Assembly: GCF_027409185.1 (NCBI RefSeq)
Contig: NC_084461.1
Span: forward strand, 157,371,001-157,435,000
DNA: 64,000 bases
Source of the DNA: Cynocephalus volans
Taxonomy: Eukaryota; Chordata; Mammalia; Dermoptera; Cynocephalidae
Reading direction: 5' to 3'
Positions 45,181-55,982 of this stretch are shown one piece after another. Below the pieces are notes generated by a model. That model worked only from the letters and a program-made list of their open reading frames with translations. It made no database searches and was not told where the DNA came from. Within the stretch, counting starts at the first letter, position 1; each line of letters opens with the position of its first letter. The position numbers and the translations under genes were made by a program.

Positions 45181-46429
45181 ACATTCAGATTCTTTGAGAA
45201 TAATTTAGAGGATGATAGTGCTGATTTCTTTCGTACACTTTTCTCACTGTTGCTGGGAAAGTCTGTCCTGTTGCATTTCTCTGTTCTGTATACGTTTTAT
45301 TTTTCTCTATGAAGGCAATATGTGTTAAGTTTATTTAGAAATAGGCAAGATACACTAAAAAACACCGAATCAGACATTTTTAAATGTTTAAAAGTGAATT
45401 TTATGTTATGCGAATTTTGTCTAAAAAAAAAAATCTACCTAAAAATTATGCAAGTTATGTTCAGTGTACAAAAATTAGAAAGTAAAGATAAGCCAAAAAA
45501 AACCACTTGACAATATCCAGAGATCTAGTTATTGTCATTGTGATCTCTAGCTCTCCAGTCTTTTTTTCATGATATTAATGTGGTTAAACACAATATTCAT
45601 ATATTAAACTTCTCAAGCACCTGAAAGTCATATTTTGAAAGACAGTAGAGCTTTTTTAATAGCTACCTTTGCAGAACTATAAAATTCTGTCCCTCAACAT
45701 TGTCTGACACTGATCTTGATACTTGTTGGAAAGTCTGACGTAAAATAAGGACATTCAACAGGCGATGTAGGACATTATCCCAATGCCCTTCTTCAGAATT
45801 CATCATCAGAGCAGACTTTTCTATATGTATAAATGCATATGAAAGTGTGTATCTTTATAAAATTTGGCATCACAGTATAAATGACATTTTGTAAACTTTT
45901 TTTTCCTCACTTAGAATGAATGTGTGTATAAAATTTGCATAGCATTTCAACGTATAGGTGTTCTATAATTTATTTAGTCAAATCCCTCTCCAGCTTCTAG
46001 ATTATTTCCATTTCTTGGCCTTTTAAAAAGTGATGAGACTGAGGCACATTTAACATGTTGCTTTTCTGAACTGTGCCAGTTATCTCAAATAGTTCCTGAA
46101 ATTTTAGTGAGTGCTTTTGTTGTCTCAAGAAAAGGCTGCCGGCACATCAGAAAATATATTGATAGTTGCAGGAGAACAGCTTCAGTGGCTTTGCTTGTGT
46201 GAATAGACTTTTTATGTCAGTTGTTCTTGATATGGGGAATATTTGAATTTCCTGTATGTTTGAGAAATGTGAGTTATATTTAAATATTGTGAAAAACTCT
46301 TTTGTAAATTGTAGAATTCTTCTGTAAAGAAAATTCTAGTTTACCAGATCTTAAAATTATATTCTTTTGGGAATTAGACCTAGTGCAAGGTAAAAAGCAT
46401 TTTTACTGGAGTCTGGTTTGTACTCTGTC
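45181..46429. other. Intronic, unique plus a diverged L1 tail
   Basis: Positions 45570-46010 contain an inverted, diverged L1-like 3' region ('taatttatttagtcaaatccctctcc'). Otherwise there is no recognisable feature. Confidence 0.45.
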
Positions 46430-46600
46430 ATTGCTGTTTTGGTATTTGTTTTGTGAATCTGGGCAAACAACTTAATTTCTTCCTCAATTTTCTCCTCTAT
46501 AGTATGGAGAAAATTACCTTTCTAGAAGTACTGTGAGCTCATGAAATAATTAATGCATGTTAAGTGTTCAGCATAGTACCTGCCTTTTATTGTGCCCAAA
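46430..46600 (+). mobile_element. MIR SINE, sense
   Basis: 'gtgaatctgggcaaacaacttaatttcttcc...ctatagtatggagaaaattacc...agtgttcagcatagtacctg' follows MIR. Confidence 0.7.
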
Positions 46601-47238
46601 TGTAGCTAGTTGGGTCACTGCACTTAGTACAATTATTTTACTTAGCAATTGCTAAGTGTGTGATTTGGTTGAGATGCACATTAACCCCTCTTCAACTCTG
46701 ACTTCAGTGAAATATTGTTGTAAGATTGGGCTGGAGGTTGTTATTTTCTTTTTTGTTTGTTTGTTTTTGGTTTTTGGAGGGGCCTATCAGGAAAGCTGGG
46801 TATTCTGTTATGATTTTGAGCACTCACCATATGCTTAATGAATGCTTAGATTGCACATAGCTGGGGATGTTTTTCACATACAGAAATAAAACATTTAAAG
46901 TGAATTTCAATTTTCACTTGTTCGTAGAAAGGTTGAAGTTAAAGCTGAGAGGTTTTAGAGAGGAAATATGATCTGTGACTCTTCCCAGGGTTACTCCATA
47001 GCTTCGCAAAAAACCAAATTTGTTAATGTACCTGGTATCTGAATAGACTAACAGTAATTCCTGCAGGCCCCAGGAATAATTGTTGGGGAAAGAGACACTT
47101 CCATTGTACTGGAATACTTGTTTTGAATAGCCAGAGTACCCCTTTTCAAAATCTGTGTATCTGGGAGACTAATTGGTAATCAGAAGGTTGCTTGAGAGAA
47201 CTACAGTTTCAAAATTTAATAATCTGTGACTGAATTCC
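46601..47238. other. Intronic, no element recognised
   Basis: A (GTTT)n-like run lies near 46751-46770. Otherwise unique-looking. Confidence 0.5.
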
Positions 47239-47249
47239 GATGTGCTATC

Positions 47250-47251
47250 CT

Positions 47252-47284
<33 letters not shown>

Positions 47285-47429
47285 ATATACATTGTGGCTG
47301 ATTATTGCTCCCCATCACCAAAACCTCCCTCCCTTCTCCCTCTGCCCCTCCCCCCCAACAATGTCTTTTCTGTTTGCTTGTCATATCAACTTCAAGTAAT
47401 TGTGGTTGTTATATCTTCTCCCCCCCCCG

Positions 47430-47464
<35 letters not shown>

Positions 47465-47521
47465 TTATATATTAATTTTTAGCTCCCACCAATAAGTGAG
47501 AACATGTGGTATTTTTCTTCT
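47250..47521 (-). mobile_element. Young-looking L1 3' end, antisense, 11-bp TSD
   Basis: 'aaattttattttgtcaatat...gtggctgattattg', C-rich block, (GT)n and 'agctcccaccaataagtgag'. The exact duplication 'gatgtgctatc' lies at 47239-47249 and 47522-47532. Confidence 0.88.
47434..47461. repeat. (GT)n microsatellite inside L1
   Basis: About thirteen perfect GT units. Confidence 0.95.
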
Positions 47522-47647
47522 GATGTGCTATCTTGTCCAGAGTAGATCTGCCAGATTGAGTGGTATTGCCCACTCCCAATGCAGGGAGTTTTGGGGATAG
47601 AGATTGATGGTTGGCCATTTTTGAAGTAAAGACATTTAATGTAGGTG

Positions 47648-47649
<2 letters not shown>

Positions 47650-47679
<30 letters not shown>
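47650..47679. repeat. (TA)n microsatellite
   Basis: About fifteen perfect TA units. Confidence 0.95.
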
Positions 47680-47685
<6 letters not shown>

Positions 47686-47730
47686 CTTTTTAAGACTTAA
47701 GGGTTTTGTGGGTTAAGGACCCATAAGTTT

Positions 47731-47830
47731 TTTTAATTTTTTTTTTTGTAGGCTAGCCAGTTAAGGAATCCGAACCCTTGACCTTGGTGTTACCAACCAT
47801 AGGCTCTAACCAACTGAGCTAACCAGCCAG
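47731..47830 (-). mobile_element. Monomeric SINE (type B), antisense
   Basis: 'gtaggctagccagttaagga' to 'ctgagctaaccagccag', flanked by 'gttaaggacccataagttt' and 'gttaggacccatggttt'. Confidence 0.92.
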
Positions 47831-47910
47831 GTTAGGACCCATGGTTTGATAGATGCTGAAGTGGACAGAATAAGGCAACTAATTTTGTTGCTTAGAAAAT
47901 GGATTTTTTG

Positions 47911-48100
47911 GGCCGAGCCCATGGCACACTCGGTAGAGTGCTGCACTGGGAGCGCAGCAACGCTCCCGCCGCGGGTTCGGATCCTATATAGGAATGACCG
48001 GTGCACTCACTGGCTGAGTGCCGGTCACGGAAAAAAAAAAAAAAAAAAAAAAAAAAACCGACTACAAATAAAAAAAAAATTTAAAAAAAAAAAAAAAAAA
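47911..48100 (+). mobile_element. SINE type C, sense, 17-bp TSD
   Basis: The only sense-oriented type C element. It has 'ggccgagcccatggcacact', intact B box 'gggttcggatcc', then an unusually long A-rich tail (48031-48100) interrupted by 'ccgactacaaata'. The exact duplication 'agaaaatggattttttg' lies at 47894-47910 and 48101-48117. Confidence 0.95.
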
Positions 48101-48117
48101 AGAAAATGGATTTTTTG

Positions 48118-49054
48118 TTGCCTATTTTGGTTCAGTTAAAATGTCTTTTATTGAAAGGTATTAGAAATACAAAAATGAATGATATGTTGTCCTCATGAAG
48201 TTTAGAGACTGATGGAGTAGGTATCACAACTGGTAACTGAATATGATGAGCTAAGAGATGGGCATAGAGTACAGTGGAGATGCACTTGGACAGGGGGTAG
48301 GAAGTGATGGGAGGAAGCCTTCCTGAGGGGACTTGGGAGAAAGAAAGGAATTCCAGACAGAAAAGGAATGGAAGGAGAAAAAGCATGATCTATAGGAAGA
48401 ACTGTGTACAGCTTGTTTGTAAAGCTTTTCAAGTGGGGAATGGTGAAGTAAGATATTTAAAAAAGTAGTATCTAAGTCCTAGTCTTTTTTTATTTCATGA
48501 GAAGGAGCCACCTATTCTTGTCTTGACTGTTATTATCTGTTGCAGTTTATTCTGAGAAGTTTGCTACTAATGATAAATTTAGCTACTTTTCTTCCTCAAG
48601 AATGTCCCCCCTGAGCTCCCAACCTTAGGAATGATAATATTTTACTTCTCTCATTTCTCTCTTCCAGATAGACTGTGAGCTTCTTGAGGGCATTTGTTCC
48701 ATCCCTATATTCAGTTTTATGCCCATCGGCATCTTTACAAAATGCTTAAATATAAAGAAAAATATTTTCCTTGAGAAGAAGTGCTTACTGTAAAAAGTAA
48801 TAAAGGGAAAGTGAGGGTTCCATAATTTTTACTCCTTAGAAATAATCACTGTTTACCACTTTCCAGACTTAGTAACTATTTGAATGGAAGAATGATCTGA
48901 CATAAATTACTTAAAACTAAATTTAATCTGGTCAGCAAACATTATCTGAGCATATACTACTCTGTGACAGTCTAGGGAGACATAGATAAGGCAATAGTCT
49001 CTACTCAAGTGACCTTGAGTAGAGGTCTCTACTCAAGAACAACTAATTCTTTAG
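48118..49054. other. Intronic, old repeats
   Basis: Positions 48160-48460 resemble the ancient repeat also suspected at 16480 and 43860. Positions 48590-48735 look like a sense L2 end ('actgtgagcttcttgagggc'). A hairpin-forming repeat lies at 48999-49037. No exon. Confidence 0.45.
48999..49037. repeat. Small inverted/direct repeat
   Basis: 'ctctactcaag' is followed by four bases and its exact complement 'cttgagtagag', then 'ctctactcaag' again. Confidence 0.85.
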
Positions 49055-49149
49055 TTGTTTGTTTGGCGACTGGCCAGTAAGGGGATTCAAACCCTTGACT
49101 TTGTTGTTGTCAACACCGTGCTCTAACCAACTGAGCTAACTGGTCAGAC
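49055..49149 (-). mobile_element. Monomeric SINE (type B), antisense
   Basis: 'ggcgactggccagtaagggg' to 'actgagctaactggtcagac', with 'ttctttagt' on both sides. Confidence 0.88.
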
Positions 49150-49339
49150 CCTTGTTCTTTAGTATTATTAAAACATTATATCCTAAGGTGACTAAAGGAG
49201 CAACAGGAGAAATTTTAAAATGTTTGGCAAGTTTTACTTCCTTATATCTTTTTAATCTAATTGCATAAAACAATCACACCATTACAGACAGTTAAAAAAA
49301 AAACAACCCCAAACCCCACTGTTCTATACCTGACAATTA

Positions 49340-49700
49340 AAATTTGCATATTTTTCTTATGCACATTTTATTTTTTCATAGTGATAGTAGCATCTTTAAT
49401 GGTTTTGTATGTTTTTCTTCTTTAGAACATATTTTTCTGGCTTTCCATGGTAATTTTTAATGACTACTTAATAGACCAACAAATTGTTCTAACTTTGCTT
49501 AGCTATCTTTCTGTAGCTAATTAGTTATCTCCACTTTTGTTACTACAGTAAAGAAGCAGTGAATATGTGTTTATAGCCTTTAGTCCAATTTTCTTCTTTT
49601 GGGTTATTTTCTTAGGATGGAATCCCAGGAGTGTGAGTATTACATCAAAGGGTATTGCCATGTTGTTCCCCAAAAGGCAGTACTAAAATTGTGATGTTAT
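49340..49700 (-). mobile_element. Diverged L1 3' region, antisense
   Basis: 'attttcttaggatggaatcccaggagtgtgag...tgttccccaaaag' matches an inverted, old L1 ORF2 end. Confidence 0.5.
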
Positions 49701-49739
49701 TTCTAAGAACTTTGCCTTTTCCCCTCCTCTATAGAGAAT

Positions 49740-50485
49740 ATGAAGAGAATTGAGGAGTTTGTTGGTCAAGTGATTCCACCAGAGCTTAAAAAGGGTCTTA
49801 CCTATTTTTATGTCCCAGGGCTTAGTCCTCAGATGTCTTTCTCCCATACTCACTCCCTTGATGATCTTTTATCAAGACCCTGATGACTTCCAAATTTATA
49901 TCTCCAACCTGGAAATCTTCCCAGAACTCCAGAGTCATATATACAGTGGCCTTCTTGGCATTTTCACTAGGTTGTGAAATTGGAGTTTCATACTTGTTTA
50001 AAACCAAGTTCCAGTGTTTGTTTCTAAAACCTGCTTCTCCCATAGTCATCTACATTTTGATAAACAGCACCTCCATCTTTCCAGTAGTTAAGGCATAAAA
50101 CCCTTAGGTGATATTTGAGTTTTCTTCTGTAGCACACATACCTAATTCATCAGTAGACTTCACTGGGTCTACCTACTTTTCATCCCCTCCGTGCATCCCA
50201 TATTGGTTCTCTTCAACTGTTACAGCTCACCTGGGTTATTGCAATAACATTCTAAGCAGCTCCCCCTGTTTTCTTCCCTTCTGCATAAGTATGTTTTCAA
50301 AAAAACACTCAGAGTGATCCTTTTGAAACAAACCTCTCAAAGGGTTTCTATCTCACTCAGAGTGAAAGGGAATATTAGATTTTACTCCATATCCTCCTCT
50401 CCCTGAACTATCTCTTTGATCTCTTTCTTCTTGTTCTTTTACTTGCTCACTCTGTTCCAGTCACATTGACTTTCTTGCTGTTAGA
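49740..50485 (+). mobile_element. Ancient LINE-like repeat (probably L2 class)
   Basis: 'tgatgacttccaaatttatatctccaacc...agagtgatccttttgaaac...cctctccctgaactatctc' is a widespread old mammalian repeat order. I believe it is L2-class but cannot confirm the name. Confidence 0.45.
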
Positions 50486-50501
50486 AAAAATGCCTAGGGT
50501 A

Positions 50502-50681
50502 GGGCTGGCCTGTGGCTCACTTGGGAGAGTGTGGTGCTGATACCACCAAGGCCACAGGTTTGGGTACCTATATAGGGATGGCCAGTTAGCTCACTTTGGA
50601 GAGTGTGGTGCTGACACCACCAGGTTAAGAGTTAAGATCCCCTTACCGTTCATCTTTAAAAGAAAAAAAGAAGAAAAGAAA
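50502..50681 (+). mobile_element. Dimeric SINE (type A), sense, about 19-bp TSD
   Basis: 'gggctggcctgtggctcact' to 'ccccttaccgttcatcttt' and a GA/A-rich tail. 'agaaaaaatgcctagggta' / 'agaaaaaatgcccagggta' flank it. Confidence 0.95.
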
Positions 50682-50800
50682 AGAAAAAATGCCCAGGGTA
50701 TTTTCTTTCCTCGTGATCTTTGATTTGGTATTTCATCATACAATTCAAAATATTTTTTGATTTCCGTTATGATTTATCCTTTGATCTTAGGATTTAGAAA

Positions 50801-50884
50801 TACATGAGGGTACTTTGAAAAGCTTGTGGAAAAATTGAATTAAAAGATATAAATCCTTCTATGAACTTTTTGAAGACTCCTTGT
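50801..50884. mobile_element. Mariner-type MITE
   Basis: 'tacatgagggtactttgaaa' and 'ctatgaactttttgaagact' are its terminal inverted repeats. The right end is eroded. Confidence 0.75.
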
Positions 50885-51161
50885 GTTTGTTAATCTCTGA
50901 ACATGGAGATATTCTAGTTATGTGTGTTACCAAACCTAAGTCCGGCTGCCCTCCACCAAATAGAAACAAAAGACTCAAAAGTCATATGTTGGTGGAAAGG
51001 AAAGGCAGCTTTATTCAGGAATGCCGGCAACCTAGAGCCTCAGATTTACTGAGCAGTTTTTAAGGAGGAGGGAGTGGGGAGTGAAGGGCAGGAGGGGGAT
51101 GTGTTTAAGGGGCCAGGTGCAAATTCTCGTCAAGGCTCGCTCTGGTTTTTGTTAATGGTGA

Positions 51162-51268
51162 TTTTTTTTTTTTTTTTTTTTTTTGCGGCTGGCCAGTATG
51201 GGAATCTGATCCTGTGACCTTGAGGTTATAAGACTGTGCTCTAACCAACTGAGTTAACTGGCCAGCCA
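51162..51268 (-). mobile_element. Monomeric SINE (type B), antisense, inside the LTR
   Basis: Long T-tract, 'gcggctggccagtatgggaa' to 'ctgagttaactggccagcc'. Confidence 0.9.
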
Positions 51269-51284
51269 GTGTTAGTGTTAATGT

Positions 51285-51311
51285 TAAGATAATGTCCTTG
51301 ACATTATCTTA
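51285..51311. repeat. Perfect 12-bp inverted repeat, 3-base loop
   Basis: 'taagataatgtc' ctt 'gacattatctta'. It lies inside the LTR near the SINE junction. Confidence 0.9.
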
Positions 51312-51571
51312 GGGTCCTGCAGGATTTTGATTCCTTGCCTGTGGTCAGCCTCCAGACATCTGTTCTCAGAACTCTGCAAGCCTCAAAGAAGAGTTCTGCA
51401 AGCCTGAAAGAAGAACTCTTAGTTTTTTGTAAGGTGCTGATTAGCTTTCAACAGCCTTGTTTTTCTACCCAGCAAGCAAGGTAAGAAAGGGGATGGAAAG
51501 AAAGAGAGGAGGAAAAAAACTGTGTCTTTTAAAAAAATTTCCTACCGCCCAGGCAGTTTTAGGTCCCAACA

Positions 51572-52168
51572 TGGCTTCAGGCTTGCTCATTCTAATGTGT
51601 GTGTGTAATTGTTAACTTAATTACATTCTGAACAGATAATATGTTCCAAATGATTCTACTCTTTTCAGTTTGGTTGAGATGTGCTTTATGGCCCAGTACA
51701 CAGTCAGTGTTTGAAAACATTTCCTGAGCTAGAAAACATATATTCCACAATTAAATTACTTAGGTTTTTCTCCCATTTTGATTATAATTTTGTTTATACT
51801 TCTTGAAACTCTGTCAATTTTTGATTTCTGTATTTCGAAGCTATATTATTAGGGCTTAAAAATTTTTTAATCTTTCTGGTGAAATGAACTATAACAGTCC
51901 ATTTATATTTAATTTAATTAGTTATATATTTGGGTTTAAATTTATGTTATTTTGTGCTCTTTGTCTTGTTTATTTTTCTTCTTTCTTCATTCCTGCTTTT
52001 GGATTTAAAAATTATTCATTGTTCCTTTTATTCCCCTCCCACCCCTATTCAAATTTGGAAATTGTTTGATTTCTCTTCATTGAGAGGTTACCCTAGAAAT
52101 TATACCTCGCTAACTTATCAAGATTTAAAATTACCTTTATCTTTCTCTGTGACAATATATAGACTTTA
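51572..52168. other. Intronic, AT-rich, no element recognised
   Basis: Positions 51700-52140 may be a degraded inverted L1 ORF2 segment ('ttgatttctgtatttcgaagctatattattagg'). No exon. Confidence 0.4.
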
Positions 52169-52337
52169 TTTATTTATTTTAAAAAAGATGACTGGTAAGG
52201 GGATCTTAACCCTTGACATGGTGTTGTCAGCACCACGCTCAACCAGTGAGCAAACCAGCCATCCCTATATGGGATCCGAACCCGTGGCCTTGGTGTTATC
52301 AGCACTGCACTCTCCCGAGTGAGCCACAGGCCGGCCC
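52169..52337 (-). mobile_element. Dimeric SINE (type A), antisense, 16-bp TSD
   Basis: (TTTA)n tail, full dimer, exact duplication 'caatatatagacttta' at 52153-52168 and 52338-52353. Confidence 0.95.
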
Positions 52338-52469
52338 CAATATATAGACTTTAAAATACTTTATTACTCCCTAACAATATGTAGGCCTTAAGATACTTTA
52401 GCCAATTTACCCCTTTATGATGTGGGATATTGTGAATTTTAATTCTTGTTTCTGTTTTAAACTTCATTG

Positions 52470-52577
52470 AGGACTGGCGAGTTAGCTCAGTTAGTTGGAG
52501 GTTGGTGTTAAAACACCAAAGTCAAGGGTTTGGATCCCCAAAACGACCAGCTGCGGGGGGGGGGGGGGTGTAAATAA
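52470..52577 (+). mobile_element. Monomeric SINE (type B), sense, with G-run
   Basis: 'aggactggcgagttagctca' to 'aaaacgaccagctgc', then an uninterrupted run of about 14 G (52555-52568) where an A-rich tail would be expected. 'acttcatt' flanks it. Confidence 0.9.
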
Positions 52578-53560
52578 ACACTTCATTACACATTATCATT
52601 GTTCTAAACAGTCAGTGTTTATTTTGCATATTTATTGTTTTCTTTGTTTTTCACGTCTCATACCTGAGATGATTTCCTTTTGTCCAAAAGCATATCTTTT
52701 AGAATTTTCTTTTGTGACAATCTTCTGGTGGCTAATTTTCCCAGTTTTTGTTTGTCTGAAACTGTATGTAGCTGTCTTTCTTGAAAGGTGCTTTTTGCTA
52801 GGTAAAGAGTTCTATGTTAGCAGGTATTTTCTTAGCACACGTTGAAAATATTTTTCCACTGTCTTCTGACTCCCATTGTTGCTTGTGAGACATCAGCAGT
52901 TTGGAATTAGGAATCTCCTTTGAAAGTACATGTTGACCTTTGAACAACTTGGGGATTAGGGGCTTTGTTAAAAGGTCAACTGTAATATGTAATATTGCTA
53001 TGGTTGCTTTAGTTTTTAAGGTTTTCTTCTTTTCAATTTCATTTTCATATGTCTAAGTGTGGATTTATGTTTGTTTATTTATTCTACTCAGGATTTGTTG
53101 GTTTTCTTGAATCAGTGGATTGTTGATTCTCATCAGTTTTGGAAAATTCTCAGCCAGGTTTTAATGCTATTGTGTCTGACCTGTTCTCTCTCTTCTCTCC
53201 TTCTAAGACACTGATTAAGTGTATATAAGCCATTCTCATTGTATGCTCTGTGTCTGTTACCTCTCTCTATTCTGTTATATATTTGTTTATATGTATATAT
53301 GTATATGCAAACATATACGTATATGTGTCTACACATATATGTGTGTCTCCCCTTTTTTTTAATTGTGGAAAATAAACATAATAGAACTTGCCATTGTAAT
53401 TGTCTTAAAGTACACAATTCAGTGGCATTAAGTACATTCACAGTGTTGTGCAACCATCATTATTCTCTAGTTTTAGACTTTTTCATAACCCCAAACTGAA
53501 ACCCATACCCATTAAGCACTCCCTATCCCCTCCCCAAATTTTACTTTTAGTTATTTATTT
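52578..53560 (-). mobile_element. L1 fragments, antisense
   Basis: Positions 52840-53200 follow an inverted L1 ORF2 segment ('ttccactgtcttctgactcccattg', 'tcagccaggttttaatgctattg'), and 53350-53560 an inverted L1 3' UTR ('aattgtggaaaataaacata...gtgttgtgcaaccatca'). A TA/GT-rich stretch at 53275-53345 separates them. Confidence 0.7.
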
Positions 53561-53579
53561 ATTCTGCCTGTTACTCTTA

Positions 53580-53720
53580 ACTGCAATGTAAGTTCCATGA
53601 GAACAGGGATTTTTTTTTTTTTTTTGGTCTGTTTAGTTAGCTGGTATATTCTAAATACCTAAACACTCTCTTGAATACAGAAGTGGCTCAGTAAATATTT
53701 CTTGACTGAAAGAATAAATA
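53580..53720 (+). mobile_element. L2 LINE 3' end, sense
   Basis: 'gcaatgtaagttccatgagaacaggga' and 'ggctcagtaaatatttcttgac' are the L2 terminal hallmarks. Confidence 0.7.
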
Positions 53721-53929
53721 AGATGTGTGATTTTTTTTTTTGAGAACAATATATCATAAATTGGCTATATTATTTATAAAGCTCACTGATGACAAGGGTG
53801 GCATCATAATACATGAGAAGGTCAGATCAACATAGTTAGAAATTTAGTTTTCTCTTCTAGAAAATGAAGCTAATAATACCAACCTTGCAGGGCTACTGTG
53901 TTAATTGGCAATAATAGTAGTATGGCACC

Positions 53930-55080
53930 AATCCTTCCTCTTTTCCTCCCTTGAACCTCTAGTACAGTGTTGAATAGAAATGGCAAGATTGGACATACTC
54001 GTTTTGTTTTCTGATTTAAGGAGAAAAGCTTTAATGTTTTACCATTAAATATGTTGTTTAGCTGTGGGTTTTTCATAGCTGAGGAAGTTCCCTTCTATAC
54101 TACTTTGTAGAGTGCTTTTTTTCCTATTAAATCATGAAAGGGTGTTAATTTTTGCCAAAGACTTTTTCTGTATCTGTTGAGATCATAATTTTTTTTTCTC
54201 TTTATTTTGTTAATATGGTATATTGTATTGATTGCTTTTCACATGGTAGACTAACATTGCATAACTGGATTAAATTCTACTTGGTCTTGGTTTGTAATAC
54301 TTTTCATATGTTGTAGATTCTGTTTGCTGGTATTTTGTTGAGATATGTGTTTATGTTCGTAAAGGGATATTGTGTGTGTGTGAGAGAGAGACTGAGTGAT
54401 GTCTTTCTCTGGTTTTGGTATCAGGGTAATACTGTCCTTATAGAATGAGTTATTAAGTGTTTCCTCCGGGTTTGTGAATGATTAGTGTTAATTCTTCTTT
54501 AAACATTTGGTAGAATTCACTAGTGAATCCCTCTGGTTCTGGCCTTTTCCTTTTGGGAAGTTTTTTGATTACTAAACCTCTTTACTTGAAGAGTGTCTAT
54601 TCATATTTTCTAATTCTTCTTGAGTCCTTTTTTTTTTCTTATTTAATTTCTTCTCAAGTCAGTTTTGATAGATTTCGTCTTTTTGGAATTTGTCCATTTC
54701 ATCTAGATTATCTAATTTGTTGGCATATGATTGTTAGTATTCCCTGTAATCTTTTTTATTTGTGTAAGATCTTTCATTCTTGATTTTAGTCATTTGAGTC
54801 TTCTCTGTCAGTTTTCTTTATCTTTACAAAGAACTTACAAAGAACTTAACTTTTGGGGGGGGACAGCTGGCCAATAAGGGGATCTGAACCCTTGACTTTG
54901 GTGTTATAACACTGTTCTCTAACCAACTGAGCTAACTGGCCAGCCCCTCAAGAGAACTAACTTTGGGTTTTGTTGATTTTTTTATTTTCCCACCTATTGT
55001 TGATTCTGTTCTTAATTTCCCCTCTAATTTTTGTTGTTTACTTACCTCTTCTTGCTCTTCTTTTTCTAGTTTTTTTGTTG
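53930..55080 (-). mobile_element. L1 ORF2, antisense, interrupted by SINEs
   Basis: 'tacagtgttgaatagaaatggcaag...ggacatactcg' (reverse transcriptase region) through 'tgatttcttctcaag' type sequence. Minus-strand frame 53870-54076 holds 'CPILPFLFNTVLEV', the decayed RT motif. The L1 resumes at 55522-55616. Confidence 0.85.
54855..54951 (-). mobile_element. Monomeric SINE (type B), antisense, inside L1
   Basis: 'ggacagctggccaataaggg' to 'actgagctaactggccagcc', flanked by 'agaacttaactttt' / 'agaactaacttt'. Confidence 0.9.
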
Positions 55081-55094
55081 TTGTTGTTTATTTT

Positions 55095-55346
55095 TTGGTG
55101 GCTGGCTGGCATAGGGATTCTGTGACCTTGATGTTATAAGGCTGCACTCGGCTAGCTGGTGGCTCACTTGGGAGAGTGTGGTACTGATAACACCAAGGCC
55201 AAGGGTTCGGATCCCTATATAGGGATGGCCGGTTAGCTCACTTGAGAGAGCATGGTGCTGACAACACCAAGTTAAGGGTTAAGATCCCCTTACTGGTCAT
55301 GTTTTAAAAAAAAAAAGGCTGCACTCTACCATCTGAGCTAACCAGC
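55095..55346 (-). mobile_element. Monomeric SINE (type B), antisense, split by a type A SINE
   Basis: Left part 'tttttggtggctggctggca' to 'ataaggctgcactc', right part 'ctaccatctgagctaacc'. The gap is filled by a sense dimer. Confidence 0.9.
55150..55314 (+). mobile_element. Dimeric SINE (type A), sense, nested, 12-bp TSD
   Basis: 'ggctagctggtggctcactt' to 'cccttactggtcatgttt' plus A-tail. The exact duplication 'aaggctgcactc' lies at 55138-55149 and 55315-55326. Confidence 0.95.
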
Positions 55347-55360
55347 CAGCCTGTTTTCTT

Positions 55361-55507
55361 TTTTTTTTTTTTTTTTTGTCGTTTTTTCGTGACCGGCACT
55401 CAGCCAGTGAGTGCACCGGTCAGTCCTATATAGGATCCGAACCCGCGGCGGGAGCGTCGCCGCGCTGCCAGCGCAGCACTCTACCAAGTGCGCCACAGGC
55501 TCGGCCC
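55361..55507 (-). mobile_element. SINE type C, antisense, 14-bp TSD
   Basis: The duplication 'cagcctgttttctt' (55347-55360 and 55508-55521) includes the end of the neighbouring type B SINE, so this insertion came after it. Confidence 0.95.
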
Positions 55508-55521
55508 CAGCCTGTTTTCTT

Positions 55522-55616
55522 AAGGTGAAAGGTTAGGTTATTTATTTGAGATCTATTCTTTTTTAATGTTCATATTTACAGCTTTAAAATTCCCTCTAAG
55601 AATTACTTTTGCTGCA
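55522..55616 (-). mobile_element. L1 ORF2 continuation, antisense
   Basis: 'ggttatttatttgagatctattc...acagctttaaaattccctct...ttttgctgcatccca' resumes the L1 ORF2 seen before 55080. It stops abruptly at composite copy III and does not resume after 59676. Confidence 0.85.
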
Positions 55617-55982
55617 TCCCATCCCCCTCTCTTTCCCCCCTCCTCTTCTGATAATCCTAGGTTTCTTCTCTCCTTCTGAAAGAATAATGGTTAATCTGTT
55701 GATTTGTTGCCTAGATGATCTGTCCAGTGCTGAGAGAGGTGTGTTCAAGTCCACTATTATCGTAGAGTAGGTGCTTCTTCTGTCACTCTGGAATGGGCTT
55801 TGTGGAGAGAGACGTACTCTTCTTTTCTTTGGTCTCCACTGGTGACACTCCTTTTGTCAATGCACGCGAGTGGCTGGTGGGCCATCTGCACGGTGGTTAT
55901 GGCATCTAGCCACTTTTGCAGCAGCCGTGGCTATTGTGGCTGTGGTGGGCCACCCACATGGAAGTGGTGTTTTGGGCATGCT

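Larger units (their letters stand above)
50921..51571 (-). mobile_element. ERV-type solo LTR, antisense, split by a SINE
   Basis: On the minus strand it starts TGTTGGGACCT, has an AATAAA (complement at about 51010-51016, 'tttatt') and ends near 'ggtaacaca', so it has TG...CA termini. No retroviral genes adjoin it. Its family is not identified; ERV1-like is a guess. Confidence 0.55.

Noticed and set aside
49740..50485. Possible processed pseudogene
   Set aside because: Its sequence order matches a widespread ancient repeat, with no coding similarity recognised.
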